Shown piece after piece: positions 49,533 through 57,288 of a DNA stretch of 64,000 bases. The DNA comes from Planctomycetota bacterium. GTDB lineage: Bacteria; Planctomycetota; B15-G4. The stretch's first letter is position 1, and the number at the start of each line of letters is the position of its first letter. A program made the translations under genes and the position numbers. Under the pieces are notes generated by a model. It saw only the letters and a list, made by a program, of their open reading frames with translations. It did no database searches and was not told the DNA's origin. The stretch covers positions 1 to 64,000 of the forward strand of contig BQJR01000001.1 in NCBI GenBank assembly GCA_021604805.1, given 5' to 3'.

Positions 49533-52459
49533 TCGCGCGCGCGCTGCTCGTGCTGTCCACGCTCTGCGCCGTGTCGCTCGCGGCGCAGCAGGAAACGCCC
49601 GACGACCTGGCCTTCCTGAGCGAGTTGGCGCGCGACTACCGGCGTGGCGGCAGCTGGTCGGCACAACGCGAGCTCGACGAGTACTTGCTCGACTTCCCCG
49701 AGTCGGTGCCCGCGCGCGAGTTGGCCGCCCGCGCCGCCCTGCAACGCGGCCGCGTGCAGCAGGCACGCGAGCACCTCGCGCGGCTGGACGAGCCCGACCC
49801 GCGCTTGCTCGGTTCCCTGTTGTTGCGCGCTGGCGACTACGAAGCCGTGCTCGAGCTCGCTGAACAGCTCGCCCAGCGTCCGGCTGCGTCGCCACTGTGG
49901 GCCGGTCGCTTGCAAGTGGCGGCGCTCGACGCGATGGGGCAGCACAACGCCTCCTTGACGCGCGCGCGCGAGCTCACGGATGCCGTCGACGATCGTGAAC
50001 TCGACGGGCTCGGCTTGCTCGACTACGGCTGGTTGGCCTTCCACCAGCGTCGCTTCGAGCTCGCCAACCAAGCGCTGGTCTTCGCCGATCGTGAGCTCAA
50101 CGGGCTCGCCGGGCCCGACTACGAGTTGCGACACCCCGAAGTGCTCGTGCTGCTCGGTCGGGTGTACGGCGCCGCGCGGCAGACCGGCACCGGCGGTCGC
50201 GACCGCACGCTCGAAGCGCTCGATGTCGTGCTGGACGTCGACTCCGGTTCGGCCGACGCCCTCGTGGTGCAAGCCGCCACCTATCTCTACGGCATGAACG
50301 GTCAGCTCGCTGAACGCGCGCTCGACCGAGCCTTGAATCGCGACCCCGAGCACCCCGAAGCGCTCGTGTTGCGCGGCCGCACGCGCTTGCTGGCACGTCG
50401 TGTGGACGCGGCGCTCGAAGCAGCGGATCGTGTGCTCGCGAACAACCCGCGCGACCGCGGCGCCCTGGCCTTGCGCTCGGCGGCGCTCGGCCTGGGATCA
50501 GATCCCGCAGCTGCGCGAGACGCGCGCGGCGCCTTCGAGCAACAACATCCCGAGAGCGCAGAGGCCGCGAGCTTGCTGGGCGAAGTGTTGCAGTCGCACT
50601 ACCGCTTCGAGGAGTCGGTGGCGCCGCTGCAGGAAGCGCTTGCGCTCGAGACCGACAACGAGGCGCCGCTGCCCGTGCTCGCTCAGAGCCTGGCGAACCT
50701 GGGGCGCTTCGCCGAGGCCGCCGACGCGCTGCAGGAACACGAACGTCGCAGCCCGTTCCCGTATCCGTGGCGCAGCAACATGATCGACCTGTTGAGCGCG
50801 CGCGAGAACTTGCCCGAGATGCTCAGCGAGGACGAACACTTCCGCTTCGTCCTCGATCCCTCGGAGCGCGAGATCTACGGAGCAGAGCTCGGCGCGTGGC
50901 TCGAGGACGTGCGCGCCGAGATGGGCGCGCGCTGGGGTTACCACCCCGAAGGCGAAGTGCTCGTGGAGGTCTACGACGACATCGCCGACTTCTCGGTGCG
51001 CACCGTGGGCTTCGAAGGCTTCCTCGCTTTCGGCGTGTGCTTCGGTGACGTCGTCACGATCCTCTCGCCGCTGAGTCAGATGCGCGGGCAGTTGCACTGG
51101 CAGCAGACCGCGCTGCACGAGTACGCGCACGTGGTCACGCTGGGTATCTCGCAGCAACGCATGCCGCGTTGGTTGAGCGAGGGGATCTCGGTCCTCGAAG
51201 AGCGTCGGCACAGTGATCGTTGGGCGCGCCCGCTGGCGCGCGACGTGCTCGACGCGCGCGCGAACGGTCGCGTGTTCCCGGTGGAGCGTCTCGACGAGGC
51301 CTTCCAAGACGGCCGCACCGTGATGCTCGGCTACTACCTCGGCAGCCTGGTGGCCGAGATCGTGGAGCGTGATTTCGGCTTCGACGGACTGCGCGCGCTC
51401 GTGGCCGCCTACGCCGATGACCTGAGCACGCGTGAGGCCACCCAGCGCGCGCTCGGCGTGGCGCCCGAGGAACTCGACCGGCGTCTGGCCAAGCACATCG
51501 AGGACACGATCGCCTCGAAGGCCAAGCTCTTCCCGCGCTACGACGAACACGGAAAAGAGCGGCTGCGTGCGCGCGTCCAGTCGGGCGACATGCAGGCGCT
51601 CGACGACCTGGCCGCTGCCTACCAAGCCTTGGGGCGCACCGCGGATCGCGACGCTGCTCTGACGCGCGCCGAACGCGAGTTGGGCGTGACGCCGCTGCTG
51701 ATGCGCGTCCGCGCGATGCGTGCCATGGCCGCGGGACACCGTTCGGAAGCGCTCGAGATCCTGCGCATCTGGTCCTTCGGATCCGACGACGACGTGGACG
51801 CCGACGGCCTGCTGTGGTTCGCAGGCCTGTTGCTCGACGCCGGTGATCGCGACGCCGCGCTGTCGGTCTTGCGTCGCGCGCGCATGCTGCACCCGGCCGA
51901 CATCGCGCAGGGCGGTGTGCTCTTCGCCTTGCTCGGTCTGCTCGACCCCGACGATGCGACGCACGCAGCGGAACGTCGTTCGGTGCTCGAAGACATCTGC
52001 CGCTACGACGAGACCGCCGCCAGCCCGCGCCACGACTTGATCGACATCGCGCGCGCGGCCGGCGACACCGAAACCGAACGACAGTTGCTCGCCGAACTCG
52101 TCGCGCTGGATCCCTACGCGCCGGGCGAGCGCATGCGCCTCGCCGAAGCGTTGTTCGACGCGGGCGAGGTCGCCGCAGCGCGCGAGCACTGGAAGGTGTT
52201 GCTCGCACTGCGCCCCACGCAAGCGCGTCGCGCGCCTCAAGAAGCGAGCCCCGAGATGCTCCCCGGCTTCCCGCAACCCACGTCACCCGAAGTGGGCGGT
52301 GAAGCGTCGAGTGAAGCGCCGCCCGTGACCGAACCTCACTGGCACAGCGTCGCGCGGAAGCGCCTCCAGGAAACCGCGAGCGAGGTGGAGAGCGCTCCCG
52401 ATGCGCCCGTTGAAACTGCTCCCGCAGCGTCGCCCGAGGGTCGCTCGACGGGCGGTTGA
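49526..52459 (+). CDS. large exported TPR protein with a peptidase-MA-like metalloprotease domain
   Basis: 977 residues. Signal peptide MVIARALLVLSTLCAVSLAA, then an N-terminal TPR array (RAALQRGRVQQAREHLARLD, ALEAADRVLANNPRDRGALA, SHYRFEESVAPLQEALALET). The middle domain has HEYAH (531-535) with MPRWLSEGISVLEERR after it, the HExxH...E pattern of gluzincin peptidase-MA proteins. More TPR-like repeats and an acidic, Pro/Glu-rich tail follow. The reading frame is open upstream, but ATG 49526, overlapping the aminotransferase stop, gives a proper signal peptide. Substrate unknown. Confidence 0.8.
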   Translation: MVIARALLVLSTLCAVSLAAQQETPDDLAFLSELARDYRRGGSWSAQRELDEYLLDFPESVPARELAARAALQRGRVQQAREHLARLDEPDPRLLGSLLLRAGDYEAVLELAEQLAQRPAASPLWAGRLQVAALDAMGQHNASLTRARELTDAVDDRELDGLGLLDYGWLAFHQRRFELANQALVFADRELNGLAGPDYELRHPEVLVLLGRVYGAARQTGTGGRDRTLEALDVVLDVDSGSADALVVQAATYLYGMNGQLAERALDRALNRDPEHPEALVLRGRTRLLARRVDAALEAADRVLANNPRDRGALALRSAALGLGSDPAAARDARGAFEQQHPESAEAASLLGEVLQSHYRFEESVAPLQEALALETDNEAPLPVLAQSLANLGRFAEAADALQEHERRSPFPYPWRSNMIDLLSARENLPEMLSEDEHFRFVLDPSEREIYGAELGAWLEDVRAEMGARWGYHPEGEVLVEVYDDIADFSVRTVGFEGFLAFGVCFGDVVTILSPLSQMRGQLHWQQTALHEYAHVVTLGISQQRMPRWLSEGISVLEERRHSDRWARPLARDVLDARANGRVFPVERLDEAFQDGRTVMLGYYLGSLVAEIVERDFGFDGLRALVAAYADDLSTREATQRALGVAPEELDRRLAKHIEDTIASKAKLFPRYDEHGKERLRARVQSGDMQALDDLAAAYQALGRTADRDAALTRAERELGVTPLLMRVRAMRAMAAGHRSEALEILRIWSFGSDDDVDADGLLWFAGLLLDAGDRDAALSVLRRARMLHPADIAQGGVLFALLGLLDPDDATHAAERRSVLEDICRYDETAASPRHDLIDIARAAGDTETERQLLAELVALDPYAPGERMRLAEALFDAGEVAAAREHWKVLLALRPTQARRAPQEASPEMLPGFPQPTSPEVGGEASSEAPPVTEPHWHSVARKRLQETASEVESAPDAPVETAPAASPEGRSTGG

Positions 52460-52500
52460 CCGGCGCTTGCGCCCCGCGTGAACTCAGTTGGGTTCCGCGG

Positions 52501-52530
52501 TTGCTACTGCGCTCTGCGCGGTGCTAGGGT
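52501..52530 (+). promoter_or_regulatory. putative promoter of the DnaA-like gene
   Basis: TTGCTA (52501-52506) and TAGGGT (52525-52530) are 18 bases apart. The -10 ends only ten bases before the ATG at 52541, so the transcript would have a leader of a few bases or none. Sequence match only. Confidence 0.35.
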
Positions 52531-52540
52531 CGCCGCCTCG

Positions 52541-53881
52541 ATGGAAGGACCGGGTCACGACATCTGGCGCGAAGTCGCCGACGTCTTCGAGCGGCGTTGC
52601 GGACGCTCGGCACGCGAACTGTGGCTCGCCACAGCGCAGCCGCACTCGTTCCATCGCGGCTTGTTCACGCTCGACTTCGACGACGCGTCCGCCAAGGCCG
52701 CAGTCGACGCGCGCTACCGCGACGAGATCGAGTCGATCTTCCAGGAGATCACCGGCAGTCCCGTGCGACTGCGCACGCGTGCTGCCGATCTCGACACGCC
52801 ACTCGCCACGCCTGATGCAGGCAACGCACTCCCGGTCGAGCCGAGCAAGCGCGCCAGCGAGCGCGTGGAGTCCGGCTTGCAAGGCGAGCTGCTCGAGCTC
52901 GAGTCACAGAACTTCGCGCGGCGTGCGCTCGACGCGTTCGTCGCGGGGCAGGACGGCTTCCGGTTCCTGGTGGTGCACGGTCCTGAAGGTTCGGGCAAGA
53001 CCGCGCTCGCGACACACGCGCTGCGCCGTCTCGAGCAGCAACAACGCGTGCATGCGCCGCTGGTGCTCTCCGCGCGCGCGCTCTCGCTCGACGTCCAACA
53101 GGCCGCGCGCACCAAGACCTTCGGCGAACTGCAAGCGCGCTGGGGCAACCACGACTTGCTGGTCTTCGACGAGGCGCATCGCCTGCGCGGTCAGCGCACC
53201 ACGCAGGCCGTCGCCACGAGCTTGATCGCGCCCTGTCTCGAGCGCGGCGGTCGTGTGCTCTTGCTCTCGCGTCACGCGCCCACGGCGATCCACGACCTGG
53301 GCGAGGGGTTGCGCTCGCACCTGGCCAACGCGCTCGACATCTCGCTGGCCGTTCCCACGGTGCCGGAGCGCGAAGCCGTGCTCGCTTCGGTGAGCGCGCA
53401 GCAGCCGGTGCTGATCGAGTCGCGGGTGGTGGCGGGCCTGGCTCGTCGTGGCCCGCCCTCGCTCGGTGTGGCCGTCACGGCGCTGTGCGAAGCCGCCGGG
53501 CGTGCCAGCGCCGAGGAGCGCTCGCTCGAGCCGCGGGATCTGCCCTTGGCCTTGGCGCGTAGCTCACCTGCCGAGGATCAACTCGATCGCTTGATCGTGC
53601 TCATCGAGGAGCAGACGGGCGTGGAAGCGAGTCGCCTGCGCTCGGCCGAGAAGTCACGCGACGTGGCCGCCTTGCGCCACCTGTGCGTGCACCTCGCACA
53701 TCGCAACCTGGGGCTCTCGGCGCGACAGATCTGTCGTTCACTCGGCTTGCGCTCGCCCTCGGTCGTGGCTTATGCGCGCCGCGCGGTGGAGCGTCGCCGC
53801 TCGCTCGACGCTGAGTTCGACGCGCTGGCCAAGCGTCTGCCCGAACAACTCGCCGGTGCGCAGCGCGACCTCAGGTGGTGA
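52541..53881 (+). CDS. DnaA-like AAA+ protein with altered Walker B and DNA-binding motif
   Basis: 446 residues laid out like DnaA. Residues 1-80 match DnaA domain I (DIWREVADVFERRCGRSARELWL), then a linker. The AAA+ region has Walker A GPEGSGKTAL (147-156) and Walker B LLVFDEAHRL (206-215) where DnaA has a DD motif. The C-terminus (346-430) follows DnaA domain IV in helix order (LRHLCVHLAHRNLGLSARQI) but shows SLGLRSPSVVAYA in place of the GGRDHxTV DnaA-box contact. ATG 52541 is chosen to start just before domain I. It is followed by tmk and a delta-prime gene with overlaps. It may be a DnaA paralogue or regulator, or this lineage's divergent initiator. Confidence 0.7.
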   Translation: MEGPGHDIWREVADVFERRCGRSARELWLATAQPHSFHRGLFTLDFDDASAKAAVDARYRDEIESIFQEITGSPVRLRTRAADLDTPLATPDAGNALPVEPSKRASERVESGLQGELLELESQNFARRALDAFVAGQDGFRFLVVHGPEGSGKTALATHALRRLEQQQRVHAPLVLSARALSLDVQQAARTKTFGELQARWGNHDLLVFDEAHRLRGQRTTQAVATSLIAPCLERGGRVLLLSRHAPTAIHDLGEGLRSHLANALDISLAVPTVPEREAVLASVSAQQPVLIESRVVAGLARRGPPSLGVAVTALCEAAGRASAEERSLEPRDLPLALARSSPAEDQLDRLIVLIEEQTGVEASRLRSAEKSRDVAALRHLCVHLAHRNLGLSARQICRSLGLRSPSVVAYARRAVERRRSLDAEFDALAKRLPEQLAGAQRDLRW

Positions 53882-54501
53882 AGCCGGGTGCGCTGTGGGC
53901 CTTCGAAGGCATCGACGGTTGCGGCAAGAGCACGCAGCTGGAGTTGTTGCGCGAGCATCTCGAGCGCACGCGACCGGAGAGTCGTCCGCTGATCCTGCGC
54001 GAACCCGGTGGCACGCCTGTGGGGGAGCGACTGCGCGAGCTGCTCTTGCACACCGACGCCGACGAGTTGTGCCCCGACAGCGAGGTCTTGCTGCTCATGG
54101 CGAGCCGCGCTGAGCTCGTGCGGCAACGCGTCGCGCCTCTGCGTGCCGAAGGGCGGCACGTGTTGCTCGATCGCAGCTGGTACTCCACGGTCGCGTATCA
54201 AGGTGGCGGCTCCGGTGTCGACGCCGACTACATCGCGCAGCTCGCGCGACGTGTGCTCGGGGTGCACGAACCCGAACGCGTGGTCTTGCTCGACGTGAGT
54301 CCCACCGAAGCCGCCGCGAGGCGCGGCACCGCCGGACAGGACCGCATCGAGTCACGCGGCTTGGCGTACTTCGAGGCCGTGGCCAGCGCCTACCGCGACT
54401 TCGCCCGCGCTGAGCCGCAGCGCTTCGTGCTGGTGAACGGCTCGCTCGATCCCCAGAGCGTGCACGCCCGCGTACTGGAAGGGCTCGGGGAGCATGGTTG
54501 A
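53878..54501 (+). CDS. tmk: thymidylate kinase
   Basis: 207 residues. P-loop FEGIDGCGKSTQ (9-20), LREPGGTPVGERLREL, the DRSWYSTVAYQGGG region and the LID segment RRGTAGQDRIE are typical. It phosphorylates dTMP to dTDP. The GTG start overlaps the DnaA-like gene's TGA (GTGA); another GTG three bases earlier is possible. The 3' end overlaps the delta-prime gene by eight bases. Confidence 0.94.
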   Translation: MKPGALWAFEGIDGCGKSTQLELLREHLERTRPESRPLILREPGGTPVGERLRELLLHTDADELCPDSEVLLLMASRAELVRQRVAPLRAEGRHVLLDRSWYSTVAYQGGGSGVDADYIAQLARRVLGVHEPERVVLLDVSPTEAAARRGTAGQDRIESRGLAYFEAVASAYRDFARAEPQRFVLVNGSLDPQSVHARVLEGLGEHG

Positions 54502-55528
54502 CGCGCTCGCGAGCTGGCTGCATCAGCAACCGGAGTTGCACGCCTCCACACGTGCCGCGCTGGAGAGCGCGGTCCAGAGCGGACGCCTCTCTCGCGCCCT
54601 GCTCCTGAGCGGGCCCGAAGGCCTGGGCAAGGCCGAGCTGGCGCGCTGGTTGGCGCAGCGCTTGTGGTGCCAGGCGGAGTCGGCACCCTGCGGAAGCTGC
54701 CCGCCCTGCCGCAAGGTGCTCAGCGGCAATCATCCCGATCTCGAGTGGCTGCAGCGCGGCGCCGACGACGACGCCAGCGCCAGCGCCAGCGACTCGAAGG
54801 AGATCAATGTGGCGGCGGTGCGCGCGCTCGGCGGCGTGCTCGCGCGTGCGCCGGCCGAGGCCGAGAGCCGTCTGGCCATCGTGCGCGGCGCCGAGCAGCT
54901 CAACGAAGACGCCCAAAACGCGCTGCTGAAGCTGCTCGAGGAGCCGCCGGGTCACAGTCGCTTGGTGCTCGTCTCGCATCAGCAGGAAGGCTTGCTCGAC
55001 ACCGTGCGCTCGCGCTGCCAGGAGCTGCGCGTGTCTCCGCTTGGGGCCGACGAGATGGCGGCGCTGTTCCCCGACCTCGACGAGTTGCGTCGTGAGCTCG
55101 CTGGCGGCCGACCCGGACGGGTGGCCCTGCTGCGCGCCATCCAGGTCGACGCCCTGCTCGAACTCGTGGACGCCACGCTGGCCGGCGAGCGCAACATGGC
55201 CGACTTCACTGAGACTCTCCAGGTCCAGCTCGAGGCCCTGGCCGAAGCCTGCCCCGACGATGATTCAGACTCCGTCCGTAGGGCGGTGCTCGATGTCATG
55301 CTGGCGCGAGTGGTCGATCTGGCCTGGGCGGCCGAGGGCGCAGACGGACGCCCTCGATTGGGCGCTTTGCGCTCGAACGCGAGCGAATTGCCTCATCCAG
55401 GCGCACTTCCTCAGGCGGCGGCCGCGCTGCACGAGGCGCTCGGCGACCTGCACCGGCACCTCCCGGCGAGGGTCGCGTGGCTGGGCCTCGCGCAAGAATT
55501 CGTCGCCGTAGGGATGGTGGGCGGCTGA
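54494..55528 (+). CDS. holB: DNA polymerase III delta-prime subunit
   Basis: 344 residues. The clamp-loader AAA+ core has LLLSGPEGLGKAELARWLAQ, the zinc-binding region CGSCPPCRKVLSGNHPD (only the CxxC pair plus nearby Cys is seen), NEDAQNALLKLLEEPP and TVRSRCQELRVSPL with the SRC arginine finger. The Walker A lacks the hydroxyl residue after Lys, as is usual for the non-hydrolysing delta-prime. An Asp/Ala/Ser-rich insert (DDDASASASD) is unusual. It follows tmk as in many bacteria. Confidence 0.9.
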   Translation: MVDALASWLHQQPELHASTRAALESAVQSGRLSRALLLSGPEGLGKAELARWLAQRLWCQAESAPCGSCPPCRKVLSGNHPDLEWLQRGADDDASASASDSKEINVAAVRALGGVLARAPAEAESRLAIVRGAEQLNEDAQNALLKLLEEPPGHSRLVLVSHQQEGLLDTVRSRCQELRVSPLGADEMAALFPDLDELRRELAGGRPGRVALLRAIQVDALLELVDATLAGERNMADFTETLQVQLEALAEACPDDDSDSVRRAVLDVMLARVVDLAWAAEGADGRPRLGALRSNASELPHPGALPQAAAALHEALGDLHRHLPARVAWLGLAQEFVAVGMVGG

Positions 55529-55609
55529 GCTCCGACCCCCTAGATCTTGGGTGGCGTCAAGGGGGGCTGAGAGGCGGCCGATAGAGCGGTTACCCTCGGG
55601 GCCAGACTG

Positions 55610-56023
55610 ATGACGACCGCCACCACCAACTCACCGCTCGACAGCGCCATCTCCTGCTTGGCGGCGTCGGATCGTCGCTACCAGGAAGAGGCGTATCACT
55701 TCGTGTTCCGCGCGCTCGACTTCGTGGTCGACCAGCAGGCGGACACGGGCGGGCGCCCGCTCTCGACCGACCAGCACATCTCGGCGCTGGCCTTGCTCGA
55801 TGGCCTGCGCGAGTACGCGCTCGACCTCTACGGCCCGCTCGCGCGGCTCGTGCTCGAACGCTGGGGCGTGCGTCGCACCGAAGACTTCGGCGAGATCGTG
55901 TTCGGTCTCGTAGAAGGTCGTCTGCTCAACAAGCAGGAGACGGATCGCAAGGCCGACTTCCGCAACGGCTTCAACTTCCGCGAAGCCTTCGACCGCGCCG
56001 CGACCGCCCGCCTGAGCGGCTGA
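55610..56023 (+). CDS. Minf_1886 family protein
   Basis: 137 residues. YQEEAYHFVFRALDFVVDQQ, LLDGLREYALDLYGPLARLV, LERWGVRRTEDFGEIVFGLV and NKQETDRKADFRNGFNF match the short conserved family found mainly in Planctomycetota, Verrucomicrobia and relatives. No function is known. Its TGA overlaps the next ATG by one base (TGATG). Confidence 0.85.
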   Translation: MTTATTNSPLDSAISCLAASDRRYQEEAYHFVFRALDFVVDQQADTGGRPLSTDQHISALALLDGLREYALDLYGPLARLVLERWGVRRTEDFGEIVFGLVEGRLLNKQETDRKADFRNGFNFREAFDRAATARLSG

Positions 56024-57288
56024 TGAACGTCCGCGTTCGGCGGGTCGTGTTTCCGGTCCTCGCCCTCGCCGCAGTGCTGCTGCTGGCGTCCACGGTGTCC
56101 GAGGTGCTCAGCCCCGTGTTGTTCGCGGTGTTGCTCGCCGTGATCCTGAACCCGGTGGTCAACGCCGCCGAGCGCATTCAGCTGCCGCGCGTGCTCAGCG
56201 TGAGCCTGATGTACGTGGGGCTGATCGTGCTGTTCGTGTTCTTCGCGAGCATGCTGAATCGTCAGTTCGGCGACTTGATCCAAGCGCTCGAAGGCGAGCC
56301 CTTCCACGGTGACCTCGACGGCAACGGGTTGATCAACTTGGCCGGCGGTGCCGGCGCGCAGAACGAGTTCAGCGACCTCGACGGCGACGGCAAGTGGGAC
56401 GGCGGCGCGCTCGTACGCTTGCGCGCTTGGGTCGACGCCGAACGTTCGCGCTTACACGGCAGCGTGTGGGGTGAGCTGGCGCACGAGTCCGGCGACGGTC
56501 TGCTCGACGTGCTGGAAGGCCTCGCCGTGCCCGCCACCGGCATGGTCGCCAGCGGCCTCGAACGACTCGCCGAGTGGGCCGGCGGCTTCGTCGCCTTGCT
56601 CACTCTGCTCGTGCTGATCCCGTTCTACTTGTTCTTCTTCTTGGTCGAGTACCGCGGCATGAGCCAGGCCTTGAACGGTCTCGTGCCGCCGCGACATCGC
56701 GGCCAGGTGCACCGCATCACGCGCGACATCGGCAAGGAACTCGCCGCCTTCCTGCGTGGGCGACTCGCCTGCGGCATGGTGAAGGCGGCCTTCCTGTGGG
56801 GTGGCATGTTCGTGCTCGGCCTGCCCTTCGCGTTGCCTGTGGCGCTCATCGCGGGCCTGCTCGCGCCGGTGCCGTTCCTGGGCTTCCTGGTGGGGGTGCT
56901 GCCTGCGTCGGTGTTCGCGCTCACGATGCCTGGCGGTGGCACGGACACGCTCTTCTGGGTGATCGGCGTCTTCGCTGCGGGCGAACTCTTGGAAGGCGCG
57001 GTGCTCTTCCCGCTGTTGCTCGGTCGCGAGACCGGACTGCACCCCGTCACCTTGGTGGTGGTGTTGCTCATGGGCGGCGCCTTGATGGGCACGCTGGGCG
57101 TGCTCGTGGCGATCCCCTTGGCACTCATCTGCAAGGTGCTGTGGCGCGAGCTGGGGCTGCCCTGGTACCGCGCCTGGGCAGAGGACGACGCCGCTGAGAA
57201 CGCGGCGCTGGCCGGCGCCGCGGCGAGCTCAGCCGAGCCCGCCGCAGCGCCGCAGGATCAGCGCGCGTCCGGCGCGAAGTCGTCGTAG
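56023..57288 (+). CDS. AI-2E family transporter-like protein with EF-hand-like insert
   Basis: 421 residues, about eight membrane helices. The family core is clear: LSPVLFAVLLAVILNPVV near the N-terminus, ALLTLLVLIPFYLFFFLVEY, FLRGRLACGMVKAAFLWGG, PVPFLGFLVGVLPASVFAL and GTLGVLVAIPLALICKVLW. The soluble loop after helix three carries two calcium-loop-like motifs, DLDGNGLIN (97-105) and DLDGDGKWD (118-126), which I do not know from ordinary members. Family members export or import small molecules or ions; AI-2 transport is not implied. The 3' end overlaps the convergent S41 protease gene by 31 bases. Confidence 0.82.
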   Translation: MNVRVRRVVFPVLALAAVLLLASTVSEVLSPVLFAVLLAVILNPVVNAAERIQLPRVLSVSLMYVGLIVLFVFFASMLNRQFGDLIQALEGEPFHGDLDGNGLINLAGGAGAQNEFSDLDGDGKWDGGALVRLRAWVDAERSRLHGSVWGELAHESGDGLLDVLEGLAVPATGMVASGLERLAEWAGGFVALLTLLVLIPFYLFFFLVEYRGMSQALNGLVPPRHRGQVHRITRDIGKELAAFLRGRLACGMVKAAFLWGGMFVLGLPFALPVALIAGLLAPVPFLGFLVGVLPASVFALTMPGGGTDTLFWVIGVFAAGELLEGAVLFPLLLGRETGLHPVTLVVVLLMGGALMGTLGVLVAIPLALICKVLWRELGLPWYRAWAEDDAAENAALAGAAASSAEPAAAPQDQRASGAKSS

